From Streptomyces aureus (lineage in GTDB: Bacteria > Actinomycetota > Actinomycetes > Streptomycetales > Streptomycetaceae): 64,000 nucleotides of DNA. Numbering within the stretch: the first letter of the stretch is position 1; each line of letters begins with the position of its first letter. Location: NCBI RefSeq assembly GCF_000725495.1, contig NZ_JNZD01000023.1:1-64000 (forward strand), read 5' to 3'. The translations under genes and the position numbers were made by a program. This document shows positions 1 through 8,262 of this stretch, one piece after another. The notes beneath the pieces are model-generated. The model was not told where the DNA came from. It did no database searches and saw only the letters and a program-made list of their open reading frames with translations.

Positions 1-511
1 CGAGCTCGCCAAGAAGAAGAAGGAAGTCCAGAGCAAGCTGGGCTCCGCGCAGAAGCTCCTCAACTCGCTGACGGCGCAGGAGAAGGCGGCCCTGGCCACC
101 CAGGAGCAGGAGCGGGCCACCCGCGCCAGCGAGCGCGTCGACCTCGGCAACAGCAAGGGATCGGGCCGCGCCGGTGCCGCGTTCGCGGCCGCCCAGAGCG
201 TGATCGGCTCCCCGTACGTCTACGGCGCCTCCGGCCCCAGCTCGTTCGACTGCTCCGGCCTCACCTCCTGGGCCTACGCCCAGGCCGGCGTGACCATACC
301 CCGGACCTCCGAGGCCCAGGCCAACGCCGGCACGCGCATCTACTCGCAGAGTGACCTCCAGGTCGGCGACCTGGTCATCTTCTACGGCGACCAGCACCAC
401 GTCGGCCTCTACGCGGGCAACGGCCAGGTGCTGCACGCCCCGCACACCGGAGCGGTCGTCCGCTACGAGTCGATCGGCAACATGCCCTTCCAGTTCGGCG
501 TCCGGATCTGA
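1..511 (+). CDS. NlpC/P60 peptidoglycan endopeptidase, C-terminal part
   Basis: The gene enters from the left edge; reading begins in frame at base 2. The visible 169 residues hold the end of a Lys/Glu/Gln-rich coiled coil (about the first 55 residues) followed by a complete NlpC/P60 domain. The catalytic Cys lies in FDCSGL, the His in HHVGLY and the third polar residue in LHAPH. Enzymes of this family cut gamma-D-Glu-diamino acid bonds in peptidoglycan stem peptides outside the cell; the coiled coil usually keeps them autoinhibited. The next gene is a second member of the family, so this is a tandem pair. The missing start should carry a signal peptide. Confidence 0.93.
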   Translation, partial: ELAKKKKEVQSKLGSAQKLLNSLTAQEKAALATQEQERATRASERVDLGNSKGSGRAGAAFAAAQSVIGSPYVYGASGPSSFDCSGLTSWAYAQAGVTIPRTSEAQANAGTRIYSQSDLQVGDLVIFYGDQHHVGLYAGNGQVLHAPHTGAVVRYESIGNMPFQFGVRI

Positions 512-606
512 TCCGCGCGGGCGGACCGGGCTCGGCGCCCACCGCCCGCGGCGCCCTTCCGCCGCACCGCCCAAACGGGCGAATTGCGACAACTCGCGCT
601 GACCCC

Positions 607-642
607 ACGCCCCGTCGGTGACCTGCGTCTCCGGCGGGGCGT
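607..642 (+). terminator. Stem-loop between two NlpC/P60 genes
   Basis: Twelve-base arms 607-618 and 631-642 pair fully (one G-U) around a 12-nt loop. It lies 96 nt after the first NlpC/P60 stop and 110 nt before the next start. No T-run follows, which is usual for Streptomyces terminators. It could instead be part of a leader structure of the second gene; I could not fit it to the c-di-AMP riboswitch that precedes some Streptomyces wall hydrolase genes. Confidence 0.45.
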
Positions 643-751
643 CACTGTGCGTGCCCGCGGGGGTCTTTGGTCGCTGCGTGGTGGCGCGGTTACTGTCTGC
701 CGCGATCCCCCGACGGCGGGGGACCGTCAGCGGAAGGGAGTGCGGCCACCC

Positions 752-1774
752 GTGGGGTTCCATCGCCGCCTTGCACCGACAGGCCTCGACCGGGGCGCCG
801 GCGCCTTCGGTGTCGCCGCCTGCGTGATGTCCGCGGCGGCCGCCGCGCTCGGCACCCTGCCCGCCTCGGCGGCGCCCGCCGGCGACACCCGGGCCGAGGT
901 GGACCGCCTCTACACGCAGGCCGAGAAGGCCACCGAGGCCTACAACGAGGCCGGCGAGCGCGGTGACGCGCTGCGCCGGGAGATCGGCACGGCACAGGAC
1001 GCCATCGCCCGGCAGCAGGACCGGGTCAACACCATGCGGGACGCCCTCGGTTCGCTCGCCGGGGCGCAGTACCGCTCCGGCGGCCTCGACCCCTCGCTCG
1101 CCCTGCTGTTCTCCGCCCACCCGGACGACTACCTCGACCAGGCCTCCGTGCTGGACCGGATCAGCACCCGGCAGGCCGGTGAACTCAAGGACCTCCGGCT
1201 CGCCCTGCGCGATCTCGCCCAGCAGCGCGAGGAGGCCGACGGGAAACTCGCCGAACTGGAGCGCAGCCGCACCGCGGTCGCCCGGAACAAGCGGGTCATC
1301 GAGGGCAAACTGGCCAAGGCGCGACAGCTGCTCGCCGCGCTGCCGTACGCCGAGCGGGCCGCCTACGGACGGGCGTCGCGCTCGGACCGCGACGACCTGC
1401 CCGGCCCCGGCGGCACGGTCGCCTCCTCCTCGCGCGCGGCCATCGCCGTCGCCGCCGCCCGTTCGGCGCTCGGCCGCCCCTACGTCTGGGGCGCCAACGG
1501 CCCCGGCGGCTTCGACTGTTCGGGTCTCATGCAGTGGTCCTACGCGCACGCCGGAGTCGGTCTGCCGCGCACCTCGCAGGCCCAGCGGTTCGCCGGGCGG
1601 CAGATCCCGCTGTCCCAGGCGCGGCCCGGCGACCTGGTCACCTACCGGTCCGACGCCAGCCATGTCGGGATGTACGTGGGCAACGGCCAGGTCATCCACG
1701 CGCCCTATCCGGGCGCCCCGGTGCGCTACGACCCGGTCGGGATGATGCCCATCTCGTCCGTCACCCGGGTCTGA
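752..1774 (+). CDS. Secreted NlpC/P60 peptidoglycan endopeptidase
   Basis: 340 residues. I chose GTG 752 (product begins with G-F-H-R-R-L) because related Streptomyces proteins start with a similar short basic stretch; GTG 740 is the alternative, but the purine-rich GGAAGGGAG at 732-740 would then be too close. A signal peptide ends near ASAAPAG. A coiled coil of roughly residues 45-200 precedes the NlpC/P60 domain, with catalytic Cys256 (FDCSGL), His304 (SHVGMY) and His316 (IHAPY). It should cleave stem peptides of peptidoglycan, with the coiled coil holding the active site shut until released. It is a paralogue of the truncated gene just upstream. Confidence 0.93.
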   Translation: MGFHRRLAPTGLDRGAGAFGVAACVMSAAAAALGTLPASAAPAGDTRAEVDRLYTQAEKATEAYNEAGERGDALRREIGTAQDAIARQQDRVNTMRDALGSLAGAQYRSGGLDPSLALLFSAHPDDYLDQASVLDRISTRQAGELKDLRLALRDLAQQREEADGKLAELERSRTAVARNKRVIEGKLAKARQLLAALPYAERAAYGRASRSDRDDLPGPGGTVASSSRAAIAVAAARSALGRPYVWGANGPGGFDCSGLMQWSYAHAGVGLPRTSQAQRFAGRQIPLSQARPGDLVTYRSDASHVGMYVGNGQVIHAPYPGAPVRYDPVGMMPISSVTRV

Positions 1775-1851
1775 CGGCGCGCGGTTCCCGGCCCCGCGCG
1801 GGCCGGGCCGGCGGTCCTGAGGGCCGGCACGGGCACCGTACGATCGGGAGA

Positions 1852-3048
1852 ATGGCCGGTCGAAGATGTGCGTCGCGAGCGTGGCTCCCGGTGGTGCTGC
1901 TGCTCACCGCGCTCGTCGGCTGCGGCGGCCGGACCGCCCCGGACACCGCGAAGGCCGATGTGCAGCGGGTCCTCGACCGGAGGGCTGCCGCCGTCCTGGA
2001 CCGGGACGAGACGGCGTTCCGAGCGACCGGCGTCGCGGCCGGCGCCGGAGCGGGCCTCGCCAACCTGCGCGCCGTCCCCCTGGCCGCCTGGTCCTACCGC
2101 CTGGACGGTCTGAGCCGCTCCGGGGACAGCGCCACCGCCCGCGCCGAACTGAGCTACCGCATCGCGGGCTACGACGCCGCGCCGGTCACCGTGGACCGGG
2201 CCCTGAAGCTGGCCCGTACCGGCGGAACCTGGCGCGTCACCTCCGACGAGCCGTCCGGCAAGGGCGGCGACCAGCTCTGGGACGAGGGGACGGTGACCGC
2301 CGTACGGAGTGAGCACAGCCTCGTCCTCGGGGTCGGGCAGTCCGGCGCGCGGCTGCGCTCCTTCGCCGCCCTCGCGGACCGTGCCGTGCCCGCCGTGTCC
2401 GGCGCCTGGGGCGCGGACTGGTCGCGGCACGTCGTCGTCCTGGTCCCCGCGTCGCTGGAGGGCATGGCGGGGCTGCTCGGGTCCCCGGCCTCCGGATACC
2501 GGGGGATCGCGGCGGTCACCACCGGGGAGGCGGGCGGCTCGGCGCAGGCGCCCGCGGACCGGATCATCGTCAACCCGGACGCGTACGGCGTCCTCGGCGA
2601 CCTCGGCAAGCAGGTCGTCCTCACCCACGAGACCACCCACGTCGCCACCCGCGCCCACACCACGGCCGCCACCCCGCTGTGGCTCTCCGAGGGGTACGCG
2701 GACTGGGTCGGCTACCGGGGCAGCGGGCGGACGCCCCGGCAGGTCGCGCCGGAACTGGAGCGGGCGGTGGCCGCCGGGCAGGTGCCGGCCGCGCTGCCCG
2801 ACGACGGGGACTTCGGGTTCACCGCGGACGCGGGCGCGCTGGCACGGGCCTACGAGGGCGGCTGGATGGCCTGCCGGCTGATCGCGGACCACTGGGGCGA
2901 GGTCCGGCTGAACGAGTTCTACCGCGCGGTCGGCGACCACGGGAAGCGCGCGGGGGCCGTCGAGGCCGCGCTGCGGGACGTGCTGCGCACGACGCCGGAG
3001 GAGTTCACCCGGTTGTGGCGGCAGTACCTCGTCGGCCAACTCGGCTGA
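1852..3048 (+). CDS. Lipoprotein with gluzincin metalloprotease motif
   Basis: 398 residues. The N-terminus has basic residues, a hydrophobic run and a lipobox ending LVGC, so the protein should be lipid-anchored on the outer face of the membrane. Residues 259-263 are HETTH and Glu280 lies in LSEGYADW, the HExxH plus downstream Glu arrangement of gluzincin zinc peptidases. The first 150 residues look like a separate alpha/beta domain of the NTF2 or SnoaL kind by composition only. GGGAG at 1846-1850 is close to the ATG, and a TACGAT box at 1839-1844 lies 7 nt before it. The substrate is unknown. Confidence 0.85.
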   Translation: MAGRRCASRAWLPVVLLLTALVGCGGRTAPDTAKADVQRVLDRRAAAVLDRDETAFRATGVAAGAGAGLANLRAVPLAAWSYRLDGLSRSGDSATARAELSYRIAGYDAAPVTVDRALKLARTGGTWRVTSDEPSGKGGDQLWDEGTVTAVRSEHSLVLGVGQSGARLRSFAALADRAVPAVSGAWGADWSRHVVVLVPASLEGMAGLLGSPASGYRGIAAVTTGEAGGSAQAPADRIIVNPDAYGVLGDLGKQVVLTHETTHVATRAHTTAATPLWLSEGYADWVGYRGSGRTPRQVAPELERAVAAGQVPAALPDDGDFGFTADAGALARAYEGGWMACRLIADHWGEVRLNEFYRAVGDHGKRAGAVEAALRDVLRTTPEEFTRLWRQYLVGQLG

Positions 3049-3061
3049 CGCACCCGGCCGT

Positions 3062-3586
3062 TCAGCCCTCCAGCAGGGCGATGGCCTCGGCCAGCCAAGC
3101 CCGCTCCTCCCGGCCCGTCGCCCGCGCCACCCGCAGCATCCCCTGCCGGAACAGGTCGTCGGCCTCCTCCGCGCGCACCGGCTCGCCGTCCCGGTAGAAG
3201 AAGCTCGCCGGGGTCTCCAGGAACTCCTGCCGGCGGCGCAGCACGGCGGCCTGCTCCCGGGGGTCGCCCAGGTGGCGCAGGAACGCCAGCAGGGTGTTGA
3301 AGCGGACCTGGTCGGTGATCTCGGCCGGCTTGGGCCGCCGCAGCCGCTCCAGCAGGTCCTCGCGGCCCCGGTCGGTCAGCGCGAGGATGCGCCGCGGGGC
3401 CGCCCCGCTGCCGGGCTCGGTGTGCTGGTCGAGCAGGCCCTTGTCGACCAGCCGGGCGATCGCCGGGTAGAGGGCGCCGTCGCTGACCGGCCGGACGTGG
3501 CCGCTGAGGGCCTTGATGCGCTCCTTCAGCTCGTAGCCGTGCAGGGGCTCCTCGTAGAGGAATCCCAGGATCGACAGCTCCAGCAT
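3062..3586 (-). CDS. PadR-family transcriptional repressor
   Basis: 174 residues, starting at ATG 3586 (product MLELSILGFL), which has AGGGAAGGG upstream; a longer reading to 3655 would run into unlikely coding sequence. The N-terminal winged helix shows the PadR hallmarks: HGYELKERI, GALYPAIARL and a basic wing. The C-terminal part is the helical dimerisation domain. PadR proteins repress drug exporters and lose DNA binding on contact with ligands. The gene is divergent from a MATE exporter and a large palindrome lies between the two starts, so it probably represses both. Confidence 0.92.
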   Translation of the reverse strand: MLELSILGFLYEEPLHGYELKERIKALSGHVRPVSDGALYPAIARLVDKGLLDQHTEPGSGAAPRRILALTDRGREDLLERLRRPKPAEITDQVRFNTLLAFLRHLGDPREQAAVLRRRQEFLETPASFFYRDGEPVRAEEADDLFRQGMLRVARATGREERAWLAEAIALLEG

Positions 3587-3661
3587 CGGGTCGGCCCTTC
3601 CCTCGTGGGCGCCCCGAGCGGTCGGCGCGTCCGGATGGTTGCAGGGTTCACCCACCCATGG

Positions 3662-3716
3662 TACCTCTTATCGAGCTACCTCGAAACGAGGTAGCTCGTA
3701 TCGAGGTGACCCGCAC
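3662..3716. promoter_or_regulatory. Palindromic operator of the PadR/MATE pair
   Basis: A perfect inverted repeat with 12-bp arms (3672-3683 and 3687-3698) is separated by AAA. It is nested in a longer imperfect palindrome, since GGTACCTC on the left and GAGGTGACC on the right repeat the same half-site. It lies between the PadR start (3586) and the MATE start (3745). This is the expected position for an autoregulated PadR operator. The assignment to PadR is inference from position. Confidence 0.75.
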
Positions 3717-3744
3717 CCAGGTGGCCCGTACCGAAGGAGCCGTC

Positions 3745-5073
3745 GTGAACGCCCACCGCAAGCAGCTCATAGCGCTGGCCCACCCCGTCTACCTCTCGCT
3801 GCTCGCCTCCGTCGCCGCCGGAATCATCAACACCGTCTGGGTCTCCCGGCTGGGCGGCGCCGCCGTGGCCGCCGTAGCCGTCGCCACGAACACCGAGAAC
3901 GTGCTGCTCGGCGTCGCCCTGGTCTTCGCCTCCGGCACCACCGTGCTGGTCGCGCACGCCCGGGGCGCCCGCGACCCGGGAGCGGTCCGGGCCGCCGTAC
4001 GCGGGGGCTGGGCCCTGTGCGCCGCGGTCACCCCGGTCGTCGCCCTCGGCGGCTTCCTGCTGCGGGAGCCACTGACCCGGCTGGTCCTCGGCGGTGACGG
4101 ACGTGCCCTGACCCTCGCCGTCCAGTACTTCGCGATCTCCCTGCCCGGCATCGCCGTCTTCTTCGCGCAGAACCTCGTCGACGGCATCCTCAAGGGCACC
4201 GGCGACACCCGCACCCCGCTGCGCCTGGCCCTGCTGGCCAACGGCCTGATCCTCGGCCTCGACCCGTTCCTGATCCACGTCTGGGGCGTCCGGGGCGCCG
4301 CCCTGTCGACGGTGCTGTGCCGCTCGGCGGCCCTCCTGGCGGGACTGCGCGCCCTGCGCCGCAACAGCCTGCTGGCCGAGGCGGCCGGCGCGGCCCCGTC
4401 CGAGGGCACCCACGCGGCCCTGCGCCGCACCCTGGCCACCGGGCTGCCCATGTCCGCCGACTTCACCGTGCGCCAGGGCGGCGCCCTCGTACTCGTCGCG
4501 ATCGTGGCCCGGCTCGGGACGACGGCGGTCGCGGCCTACGCGATCGCCTACAAGGTCATGTACGTCGCCACCATGGCGTTCTACGCGGTCCGGCAGGCCG
4601 CCTCGATCCACACCGCGCACAGCCGCGGCGCCGGCCGTGACGAGCGGGCCGCCATCGGACGGGGGGCCGTCGCCGTCTCGGGGACCGCCGGCCTGCTCGC
4701 CGCCGCGCTCCTCGCCGCCCTCGCCCCCTGGATCATGCGGGCCTTCGGCGCCGGACCCGCGGTCGCCCACGACGGCGTGCTGTTCCTGCGCTGCGTCGGC
4801 CCCTATCTGCTGCTGATGGCCTGCTTCATCGCCCTCGGCGGGGTCTTCGAGGGCAGCGGGGGAGCGCCGGTGCTGCTGCGGGTGACCCTGGCCGGTACCG
4901 CCGTCCAGCTGCCGCTCGCCCTCGCCCTGTCCGGACGGGGGCTGCCGGGCATCTGCCTGGCCCTCGCGCTGTCCATGACCGTGCAGTGCGCGGCCCTGGC
5001 GCTGTGGGCCCGGCGGACCGTGCGCGCCGGGCGTCAGGAGGAGGCCAGGGGCTCCTTGGCGCGGGCCGCCTGA
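3745..5073 (+). CDS. MATE-family multidrug exporter
   Basis: 442 residues with about 12 hydrophobic segments in two similar halves, as in MATE antiporters, which expel cationic drugs or metabolites in exchange for H+ or Na+. Start GTG 3745 has GAAGGAG at 3733-3739 with 5 nt spacing; an ATG at 3658 in the same frame would run through the operator and is rejected. The gene is divergent from padR and probably controlled by it. Its last 40 nt overlap the end of the convergent GT87 gene. The substrate cannot be read from the sequence. Confidence 0.92.
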   Translation: MNAHRKQLIALAHPVYLSLLASVAAGIINTVWVSRLGGAAVAAVAVATNTENVLLGVALVFASGTTVLVAHARGARDPGAVRAAVRGGWALCAAVTPVVALGGFLLREPLTRLVLGGDGRALTLAVQYFAISLPGIAVFFAQNLVDGILKGTGDTRTPLRLALLANGLILGLDPFLIHVWGVRGAALSTVLCRSAALLAGLRALRRNSLLAEAAGAAPSEGTHAALRRTLATGLPMSADFTVRQGGALVLVAIVARLGTTAVAAYAIAYKVMYVATMAFYAVRQAASIHTAHSRGAGRDERAAIGRGAVAVSGTAGLLAAALLAALAPWIMRAFGAGPAVAHDGVLFLRCVGPYLLLMACFIALGGVFEGSGGAPVLLRVTLAGTAVQLPLALALSGRGLPGICLALALSMTVQCAALALWARRTVRAGRQEEARGSLARAA

Positions 5074-6275
5074 GCGGGGAGCTCCGGCGCCGGCCGGGAG
5101 ACCGTGCCGCGCCACAGCTGCCGGGCCGCCAGCACCGTGGCGAGGACCAGCAGGCCGTTGCGCAGGACCAGCAGCGTGATGCCCAGCGGGGTGCTGCCCA
5201 CGACGTCCGCGAACCAGGTCGGGAACTCCAGCACCGTCACGAAGCACGCGACCAGCACCAGACAGGCGGGCACCAGCATCCGGCTCGCCCGGAAGCACAG
5301 GCACACCGCGGCGATCCCGACCAGCCACACCAGGTACTGGGGGCTGATGACCCGGCTGGTGGTCGTGAACATCAGGACGGCGACGAACGCCGCGTCCGCC
5401 ATGGTGTGCGACAGGAACCGCTTGGCGCACAGCCGCCACAGCAGCAGCCAGCCGAAGGCGAGCGCGGTCAGCACCAGCGCCGCCGTGCTCACCGTGTCGA
5501 CGTAGGGGCCGACGAACTCCACCGAGCCGTAGTTGAGCAGCACCCGCCCGTTCCAGCCGTGGTGCCGGGCCACATGGAAGACGAGGGAGCCCAGCGACTC
5601 CACCTCGGTGCCGCGGTCGCGCTGGAACGTCAGGAACGCGAACGCGCCCGGCATCACCGTCCAGAACAGCGCCGCGATCCCGGCCGCGGTGGCCGCAGCC
5701 CACGCCCACGCCCGGCGGCGCACGGCCCCGAGCAGCAGCAGCACCGGCCACACCTTCACCATCGCGCCGAAGCCCGTGAGCATCCCCATCACCCGGGGGT
5801 GCCGGGAACCCGCGAGCAGCGCGGCGACCGCCACGGCCGTCACCATCACGTCGTAGCGGGCGAACACGGTCGGCCCGAGCAGCGGGACGCCGATCATCCA
5901 CACCCAGGCGCCGCGCAGCGTCCTGCCCGGACGCGAGCCCGCGTACAGCAGCATGCCGAAGACGATCAGGTCCGCGACGAAGGCCAGCACGAAGAAGGCG
6001 TGCGGATAGTCGAGGAACGGCAGCAGGCCGGGGGAGAGGATCGCGAGGGAGGCGGCCGGCGGGTACTGCCAGGTCACGTCGTGCAGCGGGAAGCTGCCGT
6101 GCCGCAGCACGTCGTACCAGCCGTGGTAGATCACCGCGACGTCGCTGGTCACGTCCGGCCCCGGGAAGACGTACACCTTGGCCACGAACAGGAGCAGCGC
6201 CAGCCGGGTCAGACCCCAGGTTCCGAGCAGGACGGCCATGCCGAACGGGAACCTCGTGCTCCGTGCCCCCGTCAT
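5034..6275 (-). CDS. GT87-like polyprenol-phosphate-mannose mannosyltransferase
   Basis: 413 residues, ATG 6275 with AGGTGG upstream. It is a polytopic membrane protein of about 10-12 hydrophobic segments. An acidic residue pair sits in an early extracellular loop (GPDVTSD near residue 35) and WQYPP follows near residue 65, the layout of GT87/GT-C enzymes that use lipid-linked mannose outside the membrane. In mycobacteria such enzymes extend phosphatidylinositol mannosides and lipomannan. The neighbouring GT4 gene fits an envelope glycolipid role. Its stop lies inside the convergent MATE gene (40-nt overlap). The exact acceptor is inference. Confidence 0.8.
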   Translation of the reverse strand: MTGARSTRFPFGMAVLLGTWGLTRLALLLFVAKVYVFPGPDVTSDVAVIYHGWYDVLRHGSFPLHDVTWQYPPAASLAILSPGLLPFLDYPHAFFVLAFVADLIVFGMLLYAGSRPGRTLRGAWVWMIGVPLLGPTVFARYDVMVTAVAVAALLAGSRHPRVMGMLTGFGAMVKVWPVLLLLGAVRRRAWAWAAATAAGIAALFWTVMPGAFAFLTFQRDRGTEVESLGSLVFHVARHHGWNGRVLLNYGSVEFVGPYVDTVSTAALVLTALAFGWLLLWRLCAKRFLSHTMADAAFVAVLMFTTTSRVISPQYLVWLVGIAAVCLCFRASRMLVPACLVLVACFVTVLEFPTWFADVVGSTPLGITLLVLRNGLLVLATVLAARQLWRGTVSRPAPELPAQAARAKEPLASS

Positions 6276-6417
6276 GCCCACCTGGCCCTCATCGTCCGGA
6301 TTCCGTGTGCCTCGCCGCCGCGCTGTGGCGGAACCAGGGTGACGCACCGGTCTGTGTGCGAGCCGTCAAGCGCGGCCGTGCGGAGCTGTGAGTATAGATT
6401 CGATAGTGTCGAACACG

Positions 6418-7560
6418 ATGCACAAGACCCTGATCGTGACGAACGATTTCCCGCCCCGCCCCGGCGGTATCCAGGCGTTTCTGCACAACATGGCGCTGCG
6501 CCTGGATCCCGAACGGCTCGTCGTCTACGCCTCGACCTGGAAGCGCGGCCGCGAGGGCGCGGAGGCCACCGCGGCCTTCGACGCCGAGCAGCCGTTCACC
6601 GTCGTACGGGACCGTACGACCATGATGCTCCCGACGCCGGGCGTCACCAAACGGGCCGTCGGACTGCTGCGCGAACACGGCTGCACGTCCGTGTGGTTCG
6701 GCGCGGCGGCACCGCTCGGGCTGATGGCGCCGGCCCTGCGCAGAGCGGGCGCGACCCGCCTTGTCGCGACCACCCACGGCCACGAGGCCGGCTGGGCCCA
6801 GCTGCCCGCCGCGCGCACCCTGCTGCGCCGGATCGGCGAGTCCACCGACACCATCACCTACCTCGGCGAGTACACCCGCTCGCGGATCGCCTCCGCGCTG
6901 ACCCCGCAGGCGGCGGCGCGCATGGTGCAGCTGCCGCCGGGCGTCGACGAGCGGACCTTCCACCCCGGCTCGGGCGGTGAGGAGGTACGGGCCCGGCTCG
7001 GCCTGACCGACCGGCCCGTGGTCGTCTGCGTCTCCCGCCTGGTCCCGCGCAAGGGCCAGGACACCCTCGTGCTCGCCATGCCGAGGATCCTCGCCAAGGA
7101 ACCGGACGCGGTGCTGCTGATCGTCGGCGGCGGGCCCTACGAGGGCGACCTGCGCAAGCTGGCCGCCGAGACCGGGGTGGCCGGCTCGGTCCGCTTCACC
7201 GGGGCGGTGCCCTGGGCGGAGCTGCCCGCGCACTACGGGGCCGGGGACGTCTTCGCCATGCCGTGCCGGACCCGCAGGGGCGGGCTCGACGTCGAGGGAC
7301 TCGGCATCGTCTACCTGGAGGCGTCTGCCACCGGCCTTCCGGTGGTCGCCGGGGACTCGGGAGGCGCGCCGGACGCGGTGCTCGACGGGGAGACGGGGTG
7401 GGTCGTCCGCGGCGGCTCCCCCGAGGACGCGGCCGACCGGATCGTCACGCTCCTCGGTGATCCCGAGCTGCGCCGCCGCATGGGCGAGCGGGGCAGGGCC
7501 TGGGTGGAACAGACCTGGCGCTGGGACCTGTTGGCCGAGCAACTCCGAGCCCTGCTCTGA
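6418..7560 (+). CDS. GT4 glycosyltransferase, PimB'-like mannosyltransferase
   Basis: 380 residues from ATG 6418 (MHKTLIVTNDFPP). The N-terminus shows the donor/acceptor loop FPPRPGGIQ; the C-terminal Rossmann domain has SRLVPRKGQD, GGGPY and the nucleotide-sugar motif EGLGIVYLEAS (E-x7-E). This is GT-B fold family 4, closest in motif pattern to mycobacterial PimB', which transfers mannose from GDP-mannose to PIM1 at the inner membrane face. The neighbouring acyl-CoA ligase gene matches the mycobacterial order. Start is uncertain: no good ribosome site precedes 6418, and GTG 6406 lies 5 nt after a TAGATT box, so a leaderless start four residues earlier is possible. Confidence 0.85.
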   Translation: MHKTLIVTNDFPPRPGGIQAFLHNMALRLDPERLVVYASTWKRGREGAEATAAFDAEQPFTVVRDRTTMMLPTPGVTKRAVGLLREHGCTSVWFGAAAPLGLMAPALRRAGATRLVATTHGHEAGWAQLPAARTLLRRIGESTDTITYLGEYTRSRIASALTPQAAARMVQLPPGVDERTFHPGSGGEEVRARLGLTDRPVVVCVSRLVPRKGQDTLVLAMPRILAKEPDAVLLIVGGGPYEGDLRKLAAETGVAGSVRFTGAVPWAELPAHYGAGDVFAMPCRTRRGGLDVEGLGIVYLEASATGLPVVAGDSGGAPDAVLDGETGWVVRGGSPEDAADRIVTLLGDPELRRRMGERGRAWVEQTWRWDLLAEQLRALL

Positions 7561-8188
7561 CCTCGGGCCCCAGCCCCCGTGCCACCACGCCCGCCCGTCG
7601 CCCCCGCCCCGCCCGCGCAGTTCCCCGCGCCCCTGAACACCCGCCCGAGGGGCTGCCACACCTGCCCGTCGGCGCCCGCGGCTCGCCGTGGGCCGTTCGC
7701 GCAGTTCCCCGCGCCCCTGGAGGGCCGCCTACGGGGCTGCGGCGTCTGCTCCTCGGCGCCCGCGGCTGGTCGTGGGCCGTTCGCGCAGTTCCTCGCGCCC
7801 CTGGAGGGCCGCCCGAGGGGCTGCCCCGTCTGCTCCTTGGCGCCGGCGGCTGGTCGTGGGCGGTTCGCGCAGTTCCTCGCGCCCCTGGAGGGCCGCCTAC
7901 GGGGCTGCGGCGTCTGCCGGTCGGCGTGTGCGGCTGGTCGTGGGTCGCTCGCGCAGTTCCCCGCGCCCCTGGTCGGCCGCCCCGACGGGCGTCCGTCAGG
8001 GGCGCGCCCGTCAGGGGCGCGGGGAACTGCGCGAGCAACCACGACGGACCTCCCGCCCGGGACGGCGCCCCATCCCTACGGCGGGACCCGTCCAGGGGCG
8101 CGGGGAACTGCGCGAACGGCCACGACGGACCCCTCCCGCCCGGGACGGCGCCCCACCCCCGCGGCGGGGGCGGAGCTATGGCCATGGA
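7561..8188. repeat. 84-bp tandem array with facing inverted copies
   Basis: This 700-bp gap holds no convincing gene. The 20-mer beginning GCGCAGTTCC and ending GCGCCCCT recurs at 7615, 7699, 7783, 7867 and 7951, exactly 84 bp apart (the third and fourth copies have one C to T change). Two inverted copies follow at 8013 and 8094, 81 bp apart. The same 20-mer is a common intergenic element of Streptomyces chromosomes. The direct and inverted blocks could fold into a large cruciform or RNA hairpin. Reading frames stay open on both strands only because the DNA is GC-rich. Confidence 0.85.
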
Positions 8189-8227
8189 AACGGCTCGGCC
8201 CCCTCGTCTGGAGGGGGCCGAGCCGTT
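8189..8227. terminator. Bidirectional hairpin terminator
   Basis: Perfect 17-bp arms (8189-8205 and 8211-8227) flank a 5-nt GTCTG loop, with AA before and TT after inside the stem. It lies 35 nt beyond the stop of the acyl-CoA ligase gene on the minus strand and at the end of the repeat array that follows the GT4 gene, so it can end transcription from both sides. Confidence 0.8.
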
Positions 8228-8262
8228 GTCGTGGGCCGGGGCCGGAGCCGGTCGCTCGGGCG

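Noticed and set aside
643..751. Possible c-di-AMP (ydaO) riboswitch before the second NlpC/P60 gene
   Set aside because: Some Streptomyces wall hydrolase genes have one, but the conserved aptamer blocks are not recognisable here; only a short CCCCCG hairpin (707-722) is visible.
7311..8042. Minus-strand frame through the 84-bp array encoding Arg/Ala/Gly repeats
   Set aside because: Repeat translation only, no ribosome site, and it runs into the GT4 gene on the other strand.
7615..8113. CRISPR array
   Set aside because: The repeat unit is continuous with no unique spacers, is not palindromic in the CRISPR way, and no cas gene is in the window.
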